A stretch of 64,000 bases of DNA from positions 2,859,818 to 2,923,817 of the forward strand of contig NZ_KB900388.1 of NCBI RefSeq assembly GCF_000378825.1. Direction: 5' to 3'. The notes under the pieces are model-generated. The model saw nothing but the letters and a program-made list of their open reading frames with translations, did not search any database and was not told the origin of the DNA. This DNA is from Salinispora vitiensis. GTDB taxonomy: Bacteria; Actinomycetota; Actinomycetes; Mycobacteriales; Micromonosporaceae. How positions within the stretch are numbered: the stretch's first letter is position 1; the number at the start of each line of letters is the position of its first letter. The translations under genes were made by a program, and so were the position numbers. This document shows, one piece after another, positions 24,481 through 34,330 of the stretch.

Positions 24481-26595
24481 ATGAGCGACCGCCCTCGGCT
24501 GCTCCCGCTGCTCGGCTCCATCCGCCACGGCAGTCGTGACGTCATGACCTGTCTCTACCGGTGTGGCAACGCCTGTGACCACCCGGCGCCCAACACCTCG
24601 GACAACACCTACTTCGGCGACCTGGTGGACGCCGAGGTTTCCCGCCGCGGCGTGGTCCGCGCCGGCACCGTCGGTGCGCTGGTCCTGGGCTTCGCCGGCG
24701 CCGGGGCGCTCGCGGGCAGCGGCGCCGCTTCCGCCGCCAGCTCCGTTCCGGTGACGCCGGAAGCGACCGAGTTCGCCGCCCCGCCCGGTGGCGTCGGCGA
24801 CGGGAAGCTGACCTTCAAGCCGGTCCCACCGAACACCCTGGACAGCTTCATCGTCCCGAACGGCTACGACCACTCGGTGGTCATCCGCTGGGGTGACGAG
24901 GTGGTGCCGGGCGCGCCCCCGTTCGACCTACACAAGCAGACGGCCAAGGCACAGGCCCTGCAGTTCGGCTACAACAACGACTTCGTCGGCGTGCTGCCGC
25001 TGGGCCGGAAGAACGCGCTGCTCGTGGTCAACCACGAGTACACCAACGAGAACCTGATTTTCCCCGGCTTCACCGACCTGGACTCGCTCAGCGTCGAGCA
25101 GCTGAAGGTCGCGATGGCCGCGCACGGCATGTCCGTGGTGGAGCTGGAGCGGGTCCAGGACACCGGCGAGTGGCGCCCGGTCAAATCCGGCAACCGGCCG
25201 TACAACCGCCGGGTGACCGCCTCGAAGACGAAGTTCGAGCTGACCGGCCCGGCCGCCGGCTCGGACTGGCTCAAGACCGCGGCCGACCCGAAGGGGCGCA
25301 CGGCCATCGGCACGTTGAACAACTGCGCCGGTGGGGTAACCCCCTGGGGTACGGTGCTCTCCGGCGAGGAGAACTTCAACCAGTACTTCATCGGCGGCGA
25401 CGGCGCCCCGGAGGAGCTGAAGCCGAAGCTGGCCCGGTACGGCATCAACACCACCGACCGTTACCCGAGCGGGAACCGGAAGTGGGACCGCGCCGACGAG
25501 CGCTTCGACCTGACCGCGCATCCGCACGAGGCGCACCGGTTCGGCTGGGTTGTCGAGATCGACCCGTACGACCCGGAGAGCCGGCCGCGCAAGCACACCG
25601 CGCTGGGCCGGTTCAAGCACGAGGGCGCGAACGTCATCGTGGCGAAGAGCGGACACGTGGTCGCGTACATGGGCGACGACGAGCGGTTCGACTACCTCTA
25701 CAAGTTCGTGTCGGAGAAGAAGTACAAGAAGGGGAGTTCCTGGCGGGACCGGGAGCACAACCTGACCCTGCTGGAGTCGGGCACCCTCTACGTCGCCAAG
25801 CTGGACTACACCAGCGCCGACGAGATCGACGGCTCCGGTGAGCTGCCCAGCGACGGTGCGTTCAACGGCGGCGGCCGGTGGATCAAGCTGGTCAGTGGCA
25901 ACCGCTCGTACATCGAGGGCATGACCGCCGCCGAGGTACTCACCTTCACCCGGTTCGCCGCGGACCAGGTCGGCGCCACCAAGATGGACCGGCCCGAGGA
26001 TGTCGAGGCGAGCCTGCACACCGGCAAGGTGTATGTGGCGCTCACCAACAACTCCTCACGTGGGGTTAGCAGCAACCCGAAGGCCGACGAGGCGAACCCG
26101 CGTAACGCCAACCGCCACGGCCACGTGCTGGAGCTGGTCGAGAAGCACGGGGACAACTCGGCGGAGACGTTCACCTGGTCGCTGCCGATCGTCGCCGGCG
26201 ACCCGGCGGACTCCTCGACCTACTTCGCCGGGTACGACAAGACGAAGGTCTCCCCGATCTCCTGCCCGGACAACCTGGCCTTCGACGCCACCGGCAACCT
26301 CTGGATCTCCACCGACGGCAACGCGCTGGGCAGCAATGACGGCCTCTTCGCCACGCCGATCGAGGGCCCGGAGCGCGGCCACCTGAAGCAGTTCCTCACC
26401 GTGCCGGTCGGCGCGGAGACCTGCGGACCGTTCGTCACCGGCGACAACCGCTCGGTCTTCGTGGCCGTGCAGCACCCGGGGGAGGTCTCCGGCGCCTCGG
26501 TCGAGAACCCCGCCTCCACCTGGCCGGACGGCGACTACGCCAAGCCGGGTGTGGTGGTCACCTGGCGCCTGGACGGCGGCCCGATCGGTAGCTGA
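24481..26595 (+). CDS. phoX: Tat-exported alkaline phosphatase, PhoX family (DUF839)
   Basis: A 704-residue phosphatase of the PhoX type, calcium/iron-dependent in characterised members, which frees phosphate from organic esters outside the cell. A twin-arginine signal (SRRGVVRAGTVGALVLGFAG, near residues 57-76) follows an unusually long N-terminus. Characteristic segments are FGYNNDFVGVLPL, LVVNHEYTNENLIFPG, NNCAGGVTPWGTVLSGEENFN, RFGWVVEIDPYDP and FDATGNLWISTDG. ATG at 24481 is chosen for the AGGAGG site; sequence further upstream is unrelated. A PHO-box-like repeat about 100 bases upstream suggests induction by phosphate starvation. Confidence 0.95.
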   Translation: MSDRPRLLPLLGSIRHGSRDVMTCLYRCGNACDHPAPNTSDNTYFGDLVDAEVSRRGVVRAGTVGALVLGFAGAGALAGSGAASAASSVPVTPEATEFAAPPGGVGDGKLTFKPVPPNTLDSFIVPNGYDHSVVIRWGDEVVPGAPPFDLHKQTAKAQALQFGYNNDFVGVLPLGRKNALLVVNHEYTNENLIFPGFTDLDSLSVEQLKVAMAAHGMSVVELERVQDTGEWRPVKSGNRPYNRRVTASKTKFELTGPAAGSDWLKTAADPKGRTAIGTLNNCAGGVTPWGTVLSGEENFNQYFIGGDGAPEELKPKLARYGINTTDRYPSGNRKWDRADERFDLTAHPHEAHRFGWVVEIDPYDPESRPRKHTALGRFKHEGANVIVAKSGHVVAYMGDDERFDYLYKFVSEKKYKKGSSWRDREHNLTLLESGTLYVAKLDYTSADEIDGSGELPSDGAFNGGGRWIKLVSGNRSYIEGMTAAEVLTFTRFAADQVGATKMDRPEDVEASLHTGKVYVALTNNSSRGVSSNPKADEANPRNANRHGHVLELVEKHGDNSAETFTWSLPIVAGDPADSSTYFAGYDKTKVSPISCPDNLAFDATGNLWISTDGNALGSNDGLFATPIEGPERGHLKQFLTVPVGAETCGPFVTGDNRSVFVAVQHPGEVSGASVENPASTWPDGDYAKPGVVVTWRLDGGPIGS

Positions 26596-26626
26596 CCGCT
26601 CAGCTCCCCCGGTCCCCTCCGGGCGC

Positions 26627-26663
26627 GAACGGGCCCTCTCCCCGCGTGGGTGAGGGCCCGTTC
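26627..26663. terminator. Bidirectional terminator between phoX and iclR-type gene
   Basis: GAACGGGCCCTC (26627-26638) and GAGGGCCCGTTC (26652-26663) form a perfect 12-base stem with a 13-base loop between two convergent genes. Confidence 0.8.
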
Positions 26664-26694
26664 CCGTTGCACCCGGCCCACACCTCGCCTCCGG

Positions 26695-27477
26695 TCAGGT
26701 GTCGCCGATGAGGCCGTCGGCGATGCTCCGGGCAGTGGCGAGCAGCTTCGCCCGAACGACCCGGGCGGAGGCCATCATCTCGCCGGCCGGTAGGGCACAG
26801 GCGAGCGCCACCCGCCGCTCCACGTCCTTGTCAGCGCTCACCAACACCGCCGCGCAGGCCACCCCCGGCCGGTACTGCCCCAGCTCCAGCTGCATCCCCC
26901 GCCGCTCGCCAGCCGCGAGGTCGGTCTCGAACGCCTCAGTGGTGGTCAGCGTCCCGGTGGTGAACGGGCGCATGCCGTTCTCGCGCAGGTAGCGCAGCCG
27001 CTGTTCGGTGGTGAGGGTCGCGAGCAGCGCCTTACCGAGTGCGGTGGCGTGCGCCCCCTCGTCGAAGCCGGGAACCAGGTCCTCTAGGTGGGGGGAGCGC
27101 GGGCCTTCAGTGACGGCCGTGATGGCGACCTGCCCCCCGACGAACCGGCCGAGAAAGTGGCTGTAGCCGGTGTCCAGGACGGCGCGCCGCAGGGACTCCC
27201 CGACCGTCGGCGGTCCGCGGAAGGCACTGACCAGCTCACGGTAGCGGTCGGCGATCTCCAAGCCCACGATGTACGTGCCGTCCTCGCGCCGGATCACGTA
27301 GCCCTCGTACGCCAGGGTGCGGACAAGGTGGTACGTGGTCGCCACGGTCAGCTCGCACCGTCGCGCGATCTGTTTGACAGTCAGCCCCTTCGGGGCACGA
27401 CCGACTGACTCGAGCACTCGTAGCGCGCGGGACACGCTTCGGATGAGGTCCGAAGGCTCCGCCAGGGGGTCACGCAC
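26695..27477 (-). CDS. IclR-family transcriptional regulator
   Basis: A 260-residue regulator. The N-terminal winged helix-turn-helix (LTVKQIARRCELTVATTYHLVRTL) is followed by the IclR effector domain, recognisable from EDLVPGFDEGAHATALGKALLATL and GVACAAVLVSADKDVERRVALACAL. The effector is unknown. The GTG at 27477 is preferred because GGAGG is spaced five bases from it, while the GTG two codons earlier overlaps that site. The gene stands alone next to the isoprenoid/complex I block; nearby operator candidates include a palindrome at 27575-27589. Confidence 0.92.
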   Translation of the reverse strand: MRDPLAEPSDLIRSVSRALRVLESVGRAPKGLTVKQIARRCELTVATTYHLVRTLAYEGYVIRREDGTYIVGLEIADRYRELVSAFRGPPTVGESLRRAVLDTGYSHFLGRFVGGQVAITAVTEGPRSPHLEDLVPGFDEGAHATALGKALLATLTTEQRLRYLRENGMRPFTTGTLTTTEAFETDLAAGERRGMQLELGQYRPGVACAAVLVSADKDVERRVALACALPAGEMMASARVVRAKLLATARSIADGLIGDT

Positions 27478-27574
27478 AACCACCTCCGCAGCCGGGGACT
27501 TACACCATATGAAATTTAGGACCGGTAGGAAACGCCTGTTCGGGTAGAGACCACCAGATCATCATCCACTGTCG

Positions 27575-27589
27575 GTGATCACTGATCAC
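27575..27589. promoter_or_regulatory. Perfect 15-base palindrome upstream of the IclR-type gene
   Basis: GTGATCA-C-TGATCAC is fully symmetric. It lies about 100 bases upstream of the regulator start and just beyond the end of the polyprenyl synthase gene. It is operator-like, but no binder can be named. Confidence 0.4.
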
Positions 27590-27675
27590 GTTAGGGTGAC
27601 GCATGGGTGCCCGGTTACTGCTGAGCCGAGGTGATGTCCGCCGCCGGAGGCGCCACCGCCACTCCGACAGCTGGG

Positions 27676-28746
27676 TCAGCTGGTCCGGTCGGCGATCTGG
27701 TCGCAGAGGGATTCGAGCGCCTGCCGGGCCGGACCCGACGGCAGCGGCGCGAGCTGCGCGCGTGCCTCCTCAGCACGGCTCCGCACCGTCTCCCGGGCCC
27801 GCTTCAACGCCGGGCTCTCCCGGAGCAGTCCGAGCGCCTCGGCGTGCAGGTCATCGTCGGTCAGCGGACCGACCGCCAGGATTTCCCGCAGCCGCACCGA
27901 CGCGGCGTCAGCATCGTCGGAGGCGAGGGCATACAGCACCGGGAGGGTGGGGATACCCTCGCGGAGATCGGTCCCGGGGGTCTTGCCGGAGCGCTCCGCC
28001 TCGCTGGAGATGTCCAACAGGTCGTCCGAAAGCTGGAAGGCGACCCCGATGGTCTCACCGTAGCCAGCCAGCGCCTCGGTGTGCGTTGGGCTGGCCCCGC
28101 TGAACATCCCACCGAACCGGGCCGCGGTAGCGATCAACGAACCGGTCTTCTCGGCGATCACGTGCAGGTGGTGCGCCACCGGGTCCACCCCGGTACGCGG
28201 CCCCACGGTCTCCGCGATCTGGCCGTGCACCAACCGGGCGAAGGTCCGCGCCTGCAACCGGACAGCCTCGGTGCCCAGATCGGCGGAGATATCCGCCGCG
28301 CGGGCGAAGAGATAGTCACCGACCAGGATGGCCACCGAGTTCGTCCACCGCGAATTGGCGCTCGGGCCCCCCCGACGCACCGCCGCCTCGTCCATGACGT
28401 CGTCGTGGTAGAGCGTGGCCAGGTGGGTGAGCTCCACCACCACGGCGGCCGGCACCACCTGCGCCCGGGTCGGATCCCCGAACTGGGCGCCGAGCGCCAC
28501 CAGCAACGGGCGGAATCGCTTGCCACCGGCGTCGAGGAGATGCCGGGCGGCCTCGGTGACGAACGGGTCGGCGCTGACGACATCGGCCCGCAGCGCGGCC
28601 TCGACCCCCGCCAGCACCTGAAGCGCCGAATCCGGAAGCCCCGCGTCAACCGGGTGCAACCCGACGGCACCCAGCTGACCCACGCCGCCCCGGCCGGAAT
28701 GACTGCCCACGCCGGTGGCACCCGAAAGCTTGTCAGCCGGATTCAC
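27676..28746 (-). CDS. Long-chain polyprenyl diphosphate synthase (menaquinone side chain)
   Basis: A 356-residue trans-isoprenyl diphosphate synthase. The first Asp-rich motif is LYHDDVMD and the second is FQLSDDLLD; the GGKRFRPLL substrate-binding box is present. No bulky residues block the pocket in the ATLY segment before the first motif, consistent with a long product such as a hepta- to nonaprenyl chain. Downstream of nuoN and near menJ, menG, mqnC and mqnA, it most likely supplies the menaquinone tail. GTG at 28746 has a GGGAGG four bases upstream; ATG at 28761 is the alternative. Confidence 0.92.
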   Translation of the reverse strand: MNPADKLSGATGVGSHSGRGGVGQLGAVGLHPVDAGLPDSALQVLAGVEAALRADVVSADPFVTEAARHLLDAGGKRFRPLLVALGAQFGDPTRAQVVPAAVVVELTHLATLYHDDVMDEAAVRRGGPSANSRWTNSVAILVGDYLFARAADISADLGTEAVRLQARTFARLVHGQIAETVGPRTGVDPVAHHLHVIAEKTGSLIATAARFGGMFSGASPTHTEALAGYGETIGVAFQLSDDLLDISSEAERSGKTPGTDLREGIPTLPVLYALASDDADAASVRLREILAVGPLTDDDLHAEALGLLRESPALKRARETVRSRAEEARAQLAPLPSGPARQALESLCDQIADRTS

Positions 28747-28830
28747 CACGCCTCCCACCATGCCACACCAGTACCGTCGACCCCGGGGCGGGGATCGCCC
28801 GGAATGCGTCCATGACCTCCGAAAACAGCC

Positions 28831-28865
28831 CCGAGGCCGGCACAGAGGTCACGTGCCGGCCTCGG
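28831..28865 (-). terminator. nuo operon terminator
   Basis: Perfect 13-base arms CCGAGGCCGGCAC (28831-28843) and GTGCCGGCCTCGG (28853-28865) with a 9-base loop, 11 bases past the nuoN stop on the minus strand. Confidence 0.85.
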
Positions 28866-28875
28866 ATCAACAGTG

Positions 28876-30429
28876 TCACCGCACGAACTCTGCGGCTCCC
28901 GCGGCGAGATCGAGCAGCGGCTGTGGGAACACGCCGAGCACCAGGGTGGCGACCACACCGACGGTCAGCGCCGCCGAGGTCAGCCAGCCCGGCATGACGA
29001 CGGCGGGAGTGGACTCACCGGGCTCGGAGAGCCACATCAGCACGACCACCCGCAGGTACGGGAAGGCCAGCACCATGCTGGTGAGCACACCGGCGATCAC
29101 CAACCAGCCCTGACCGCCGTCGAACGCCGCGCTGAAGACCGCGAACTTGCTCGTGAAGCCGCTGGTCGCCGGGATACCGGCGAAGGCGAGCAGGACGAAG
29201 GTGAACAGCCCGGCGTAGAAGGGCGAACGCTGGCCCAGACCCGCCCAGCGGGACAGGTGGGTGGCCTCACCATCGGCATCCCGGACCAGGGTGACCACGG
29301 CGAACGCCGCCAACACCGAGAAGCCGTAGGCCACCAGGTAGAACATCGTTCCGGAGACCCCCTCGCTGGTCGGCGCGAGCACCCCGACCAGCAAGTACCC
29401 CGCGTTGGCGATCGAGGAGTACGCGAGCAGCCGCTTGATGTCGGTCTGGGTGACCGCCAGCACCGCCCCGACGAGCATGGTCAGCACCGCCACCACGCCG
29501 AGGACCGGGGTGAAGTCCCACCGGGCACCCTCGAAGGCGACGTGGAAGACCCGCAGCAGGGCGCCGAACGCGGCGACCTTCGTGCAGGCGGCCATGAAGC
29601 CGGTAATCGGGGTCGGCGCCCCCTGGTACACATCCGGCGTCCAGACGTGGAACGGCGCGGCGCCGGCCTTGAACAGCAGGCCGATCGCGATCAACGCCAT
29701 ACCGCCGAAGAGCAGCACCGAGCTGGACGAGCTCTCCGCGACCGCGGCGTGAATCGTGGCGAAGTCGACCCCCGCCGCCCGATCCGGGGTGCCGGCGGTG
29801 AAGCCGTACACCAGCGCGACGCCGAAGAGGAAGAAGGCCGAGGCGTACGCGCCGAGCAGGAAGTACTTCATCGCCGCTTCCTGGCTCAGCAGCCGCCGGC
29901 GGCGAGCCAGGGCGCAGAGCAGGTAGAGCGGAAGGGAGAGGACCTCGAGCGCGATGAACATGGTCAGCAGGTCGTTCGCCGCCACGAAGATCAGCATGCC
30001 GCTGACCGCGAAGCTGATCAGCGGGTACACCTCGGTCAGACCGGGGGCCCCTTCGGCCTGCCGACGGTCGTCCGCCGACTCGGCGGTCACCGCCGCCTGC
30101 GCCACGAACGCCCCGCCGCGTTCGACCGTACGCTCGCCAATGAGCAGCAAGGCCATCGCGGCCAACACCAGGATCGCGCCCTGCAGGAAGAGCGCCGGCC
30201 CGTCGATGGCGATCGCCCCACCGATGGTGACCAGACGATCATTGGCGTTCAGCACCACCATGGTCAGCGCACCGAGCACCGCCAGCAGCGCCACCGCGAG
30301 CTGCACCACGTGCCGCAGCCGGCGCGGCACGAACGCCTCGACCAGGACACCGACCAGGGCGGCGCCCAACAAGATGAGCGTCGGCGCGAGCGCCGCGTAA
30401 TCGATCGACGGAAGCTTCAGCTCGCTCAC
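28876..30429 (-). CDS. nuoN: NADH-quinone oxidoreductase subunit N
   Basis: A 517-residue antiporter-like proton channel subunit of complex I, with about 14 hydrophobic segments. It has the conserved helix-broken stretch around LLFKAGAAPFHVWTPDVYQG (Lys in the lipid-embedded channel) and MLIFVAANDLLTMFIALEVLSLPLY. It starts within the nuoM stop (4-base overlap) and is the last nuo gene, followed by a strong hairpin. Confidence 0.97.
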   Translation of the reverse strand: MSELKLPSIDYAALAPTLILLGAALVGVLVEAFVPRRLRHVVQLAVALLAVLGALTMVVLNANDRLVTIGGAIAIDGPALFLQGAILVLAAMALLLIGERTVERGGAFVAQAAVTAESADDRRQAEGAPGLTEVYPLISFAVSGMLIFVAANDLLTMFIALEVLSLPLYLLCALARRRRLLSQEAAMKYFLLGAYASAFFLFGVALVYGFTAGTPDRAAGVDFATIHAAVAESSSSSVLLFGGMALIAIGLLFKAGAAPFHVWTPDVYQGAPTPITGFMAACTKVAAFGALLRVFHVAFEGARWDFTPVLGVVAVLTMLVGAVLAVTQTDIKRLLAYSSIANAGYLLVGVLAPTSEGVSGTMFYLVAYGFSVLAAFAVVTLVRDADGEATHLSRWAGLGQRSPFYAGLFTFVLLAFAGIPATSGFTSKFAVFSAAFDGGQGWLVIAGVLTSMVLAFPYLRVVVLMWLSEPGESTPAVVMPGWLTSAALTVGVVATLVLGVFPQPLLDLAAGAAEFVR

Positions 30430-31958
30430 CGGCTCGCCTCCTGTGGAGTTCCGGCCGACGGGGCCGGGTCAGTCTTGCCGATATCCTGCATGGTCGCCTG
30501 GACCGCAGGGTTGATGACATCCGTGACCGGCTTCGGGTAGAAGCCGAGCAGCAGGATCAGCGCGACCAGCGGGGCCACCACGACCTTCTCGCGCAGGTTC
30601 AGGTCACGCTTCATCCCCTCGACCTCGGTCAGCGCCGGGTTGAGCGTGCCCTGGGTGGTGCGCTGCACCATCCACAGCACGTACGCGGCGGCCAGGATGA
30701 CCCCGAGCGTGGCGATCACCGCCACCGGCTTGTTCACCGAGAAGGTGCCGATCAGCACCAGGAACTCGGAGATGAACGGTGCGGTGCCGGGCAGCGCCAG
30801 CGAGGCGAGACCGGCGAAGAAGAGCACCCCGGCCAGCAGCGGAACCAGCTTGCCGGCACCGCCGAAGTCGCTGATCAGCGCGGAGCCCCGGCGGGCCACC
30901 AGCATCCCGACCACCAGGAAGAGCAGACCGGTGGCGAGCCCGTGGTTGACCATGTAGAGCACCGCGCCGGTGGCCGCCTGGCTGGTGAACGCGAAGATGC
31001 CGACCCCGATGAAGCCGAAGTGCGCGATCGAGGTGTACGACACCAGCCGCTTCAGGTCGTTCTGACCGATCGCGAGGAGCGCCGCGTAGATAATGCCGAT
31101 CACGCCCAGCGCCAGCGCCCACGGCGCGAACCACTTGGCCGCGTCCGGGAACAGCGGCAGGCAGTAGCGCAGCAGACCGAACGTCCCGACCTTGTCGAGC
31201 ACCCCGACCAGCAGTGCGGCGGCACCCGCGGGGGCGGCGCCACCGGCGTCCGGCAGCCAGGTGTGGAACGGGAAGAACGGGGCCTTGATGGCGAAGGCGA
31301 TGAAGAAGCCGAGGAAGAGCCAACGCTCGGCACCGGTGGAGATGTCCACCTCCGACAGCGCAGCCCAGTCGAAGGTCTTTCCGCCGACCACCCAGAGGCC
31401 GATCACCGCGGCGAGCATGAACAAGCCGCCGACCAGCGAGTAGAGGAAGAACTTCACGGCCGCGTACTGCCGCTGGTGTCCGCCGTAACTGCCGATGAGG
31501 AAGTACATCGGCACGAGCATGATCTCGAAGAACACGTAGAAGAGGAAGACGTCGGCGGCGGCGAAGACGCCGATCATCGTGCACTCGAGCACCAGCAGCA
31601 GGGCGAAGTAGACCGGCACCGACCGCTTGGACGACTCGGCGTCGTGCCAGGACGCCAGAATCACCAGCGGCACCAGCAGCGCGATCAGCATCAGCATGAC
31701 CAACGCGATGCCGTCGGCGGCGAAGGTGAAGTTGACGCCCCAGTTCGGAATCCACGGATAGGACTCGCGGAACTGGAACCGGTCACCGCCGGTCTGCCAG
31801 GTCACCCACATGACCACCGAGAGCGCCAGCACCAACAGCGACCAGCCGAGCGCCACCTGTTTGGCCAACTCCGGCCGGCGGCGGGGCAGGACGGCGACCA
31901 CCAGGGCACCGACCAGCGGCGCCACGGTGAGCACCGAAAGAAACGGGAAGTCGGACAT
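30426..31958 (-). CDS. nuoM: NADH-quinone oxidoreductase subunit M
   Basis: A 510-residue antiporter-like membrane subunit of complex I that forms one of the proton channels. Conserved elements are DVFLFYVFFEIMLVPMYFLI (channel Glu), FAIKAPFFPFHTWLPDA and VSYTSIAHFGFIGVG. ATG start with an 82-base gap after nuoL and a 4-base overlap into nuoN. Confidence 0.97.
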   Translation of the reverse strand: MSDFPFLSVLTVAPLVGALVVAVLPRRRPELAKQVALGWSLLVLALSVVMWVTWQTGGDRFQFRESYPWIPNWGVNFTFAADGIALVMLMLIALLVPLVILASWHDAESSKRSVPVYFALLLVLECTMIGVFAAADVFLFYVFFEIMLVPMYFLIGSYGGHQRQYAAVKFFLYSLVGGLFMLAAVIGLWVVGGKTFDWAALSEVDISTGAERWLFLGFFIAFAIKAPFFPFHTWLPDAGGAAPAGAAALLVGVLDKVGTFGLLRYCLPLFPDAAKWFAPWALALGVIGIIYAALLAIGQNDLKRLVSYTSIAHFGFIGVGIFAFTSQAATGAVLYMVNHGLATGLLFLVVGMLVARRGSALISDFGGAGKLVPLLAGVLFFAGLASLALPGTAPFISEFLVLIGTFSVNKPVAVIATLGVILAAAYVLWMVQRTTQGTLNPALTEVEGMKRDLNLREKVVVAPLVALILLLGFYPKPVTDVINPAVQATMQDIGKTDPAPSAGTPQEASR

Positions 31959-32040
31959 TACGCGGCCTTACCTCCGTCGTCACTGTGCGGTCCGCCGACG
32001 GCGGCCACCGCGGGGTTCCCCGACCGCCTCCTGAGATCGA

Positions 32041-33999
32041 TCACACCAGCCACCCCGCCTCGACGGCCAGGAAGGCCGCCACCACCAGCAGGGCACCGGC
32101 CAGGATCGTGGTGGCGTACGACCGGACGAAGCCGGTCTGCAGCCGCCGGAGCCGACCCGAGCCACCGCCGACGCCGGCGGCGAGGGCGTTGACCAGTCCG
32201 TCAATGCCCCGGTTGTCCAGGTAGACCAGCGCCCGGGTGAGGAAGATGCCCGGCTTCTCGAACACCGTCTCGTTGACGGCGTCGGTGTAGAGGTTCTTCC
32301 GGGCGGCGGTGACCAGCACCCCCGCCGGCTGCGGCTCCGTGGCCGTGCCACGCCGGAACAGGAACCAGGCGAGCCCGGCGCCGACCACGGTCACCCCGAT
32401 CGACAGGATCGTGATGGCGAGGTGCGAGAGCACCGTCTCGTGCGCGGCCTCCGAGCCACCGCCCAGTCCGGCGGTCGCCTCCAGCCACTCGGGGACCGGC
32501 CCGACCATCAGGGCACCGGCGGCGATCGAACCGACCGCGAGCAGGATCAGCGGGATCGTCATCAGCTTCGGCGACTCGTGCGGGTGGTCGATCTCCTCGG
32601 TCCAGCGGGCCGGGCCGTGGAAGGTGAGCACGAACAGCCGGGTCATGTAGAACGCGGTCAGGCCGGCACCGAGCAGGGCCGCCATGCCGAACAGCCAGGC
32701 CGTCCAGTCGTCCCGCTCGAACGCGGCCACGATGATCGGCTCCTTGGAGAAGAAGCCGGAGAAGGGCGGCAGGCCGATGATCGCCAGCCAGCCGGCCATG
32801 AAGGTCAACCAGGTGATCTTCATGTATTTCGCCAGCCCGCCGAAGCGCCGGATGTCGACCTGGTCCTTCATCCCGTGCATCACCGAGCCGGCGCCCAGGA
32901 ACATGTTGGCCTTGAAGAAGCCGTGCGCCAGCAGGTGCACGATGGCCAGCGCGTACGCCGCGCCACCGAGACCGACACCGAGGAACATGTAGCCGATCTG
33001 GCTCACCGTTGACCAGGCGAGCACCCGCTTGATGTCGTCCTTGGCCATCCCGATGACGGCGCCGAGCAGCAGCGTCAGCGCACCGATGCTCACCACGACC
33101 AGCTGCAGCGTCGAGTTCGCCGAGAAGATCGGGTTGGAGCGGGCGATCAGGTACACACCCGCGGTGACCATGGTGGCCGCGTGGATGAGCGCCGAGACCG
33201 GGGTCGGGCCCTCCATCGCGTCCGGGAGCCACGCCTGCAGCGGGAACTGACCCGACTTTCCGGCCGCACCGAGCAGCAGGAGCAGGCCGAGCAGCAGGAC
33301 CGTGGTGGCGGTCAGCGAGCCGACGCCGGTGAAGACCTCGTCGTACTGCGTGGTGCCCAGGGTGGCGAACATGATGAAGATGCCGATCAGCAGGCCGGCG
33401 TCGCCGACCCGGTTCATCAGGAACGCCTTCTTACCGGCGGTGGCGGCGGCGGGCCGCACGTACCAGAAGGAGATCAGCAGGTACGACGCCAGCCCGACGC
33501 CCTCCCAGCCGAAGAAGAGCATCACGTAGTTGTTGCCGAGCACCAGCAGGAGCATGGCGGCGACGAACAGGTTGAAGTACGCGAAGAACCGCCGACGCCC
33601 CGGGTCGTGGGCCATGTACTCCACCGCGTACAGGTGGATCAGGAAGCCCACCCCGGTGATCAGCAGTACGAAGACCGCCGCCAGCGGGTCGAAGAGCAGC
33701 CCGAAGTCCACCCGGAGGTCACCGACCGCGATGAAATCCCAGAGGCTCAGCTCAACGGACCGGTTCTCCAGGCCGCGGAGCTGGAAGAAGTAGGTCAGGC
33801 CCAGCAGGAACGCGACACCGACCGATGCGACACCCAGCCAGTGCCCCCACCGGTCCGCCCGGCGGCCGAGCAGCAGCAGGATCGCAGCGCTTACCAGCGG
33901 GATCGCCACCAGCAGCCAGACACTGCCGAGCAACCCCTCGGCGGTGCCGTACGTGACGGCGCCCACCGGCTCGACGGGGGCTTTCGCCAGAATCTCCAT
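32041..33999 (-). CDS. nuoL: NADH-quinone oxidoreductase subunit L
   Basis: A 652-residue distal antiporter-like subunit with the C-terminal lateral helix that spans the membrane arm. Signatures are YMAHDPGRRRFFAYFNLF, LFFGWEGVGLASYLLI, and SGQFPLQAWLPDAMEGPTPV with the conserved Lys further on. ATG at 33999 directly follows an in-frame GTG at 34002; a GAGGGG site precedes both. It lies between nuoK and nuoM. Confidence 0.97.
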   Translation of the reverse strand: MEILAKAPVEPVGAVTYGTAEGLLGSVWLLVAIPLVSAAILLLLGRRADRWGHWLGVASVGVAFLLGLTYFFQLRGLENRSVELSLWDFIAVGDLRVDFGLLFDPLAAVFVLLITGVGFLIHLYAVEYMAHDPGRRRFFAYFNLFVAAMLLLVLGNNYVMLFFGWEGVGLASYLLISFWYVRPAAATAGKKAFLMNRVGDAGLLIGIFIMFATLGTTQYDEVFTGVGSLTATTVLLLGLLLLLGAAGKSGQFPLQAWLPDAMEGPTPVSALIHAATMVTAGVYLIARSNPIFSANSTLQLVVVSIGALTLLLGAVIGMAKDDIKRVLAWSTVSQIGYMFLGVGLGGAAYALAIVHLLAHGFFKANMFLGAGSVMHGMKDQVDIRRFGGLAKYMKITWLTFMAGWLAIIGLPPFSGFFSKEPIIVAAFERDDWTAWLFGMAALLGAGLTAFYMTRLFVLTFHGPARWTEEIDHPHESPKLMTIPLILLAVGSIAAGALMVGPVPEWLEATAGLGGGSEAAHETVLSHLAITILSIGVTVVGAGLAWFLFRRGTATEPQPAGVLVTAARKNLYTDAVNETVFEKPGIFLTRALVYLDNRGIDGLVNALAAGVGGGSGRLRRLQTGFVRSYATTILAGALLVVAAFLAVEAGWLV

Positions 34000-34012
34000 C
34001 ACCGCAGGCCCC

Positions 34013-34330
34013 TCAGTACTTCAGCAGGTTGGCGTCGTCGACGCTCGCCGAGCGCCGGGTCCGGTAGATCGCCATGATGATCGCGAGTCCGACCACGACC
34101 TCGGCCGCGGCCACCACCATCACGAAGAACGCCATGATCTGCCCATTGAGGTCACCGTTGATCCGGCTGAAGGTGACCAGGGTCAGATTGGCCGCGTTGA
34201 GCATCAGCTCAACGCACATGAACAGCACGATCGCGTTCCGCCGGACGAGTACCCCGGCGGCGCCGATGGTGAACAGCACCGCGGCGAGGACCAGGTAGTA
34301 GTTCGGCTCGACCGAGAAGAACTCGCTCAC
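34013..34330 (-). CDS. nuoK: NADH-quinone oxidoreductase subunit K
   Basis: A 105-residue, three-helix membrane subunit. [18 protein letters not shown] carries the conserved membrane Glu of helix 2, and [17 protein letters not shown] the Glu of helix 3; both matter for proton transfer in known complexes. The GTG start overlaps the nuoJ stop by four bases. Confidence 0.97.
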   Translation of the reverse strand: MSEFFSVEPNYYLVLAAVLFTIGAAGVLVRRNAIVLFMCVELMLNAANLTLVTFSRINGDLNGQIMAFFVMVVAAAEVVVGLAIIMAIYRTRRSASVDDANLLKY

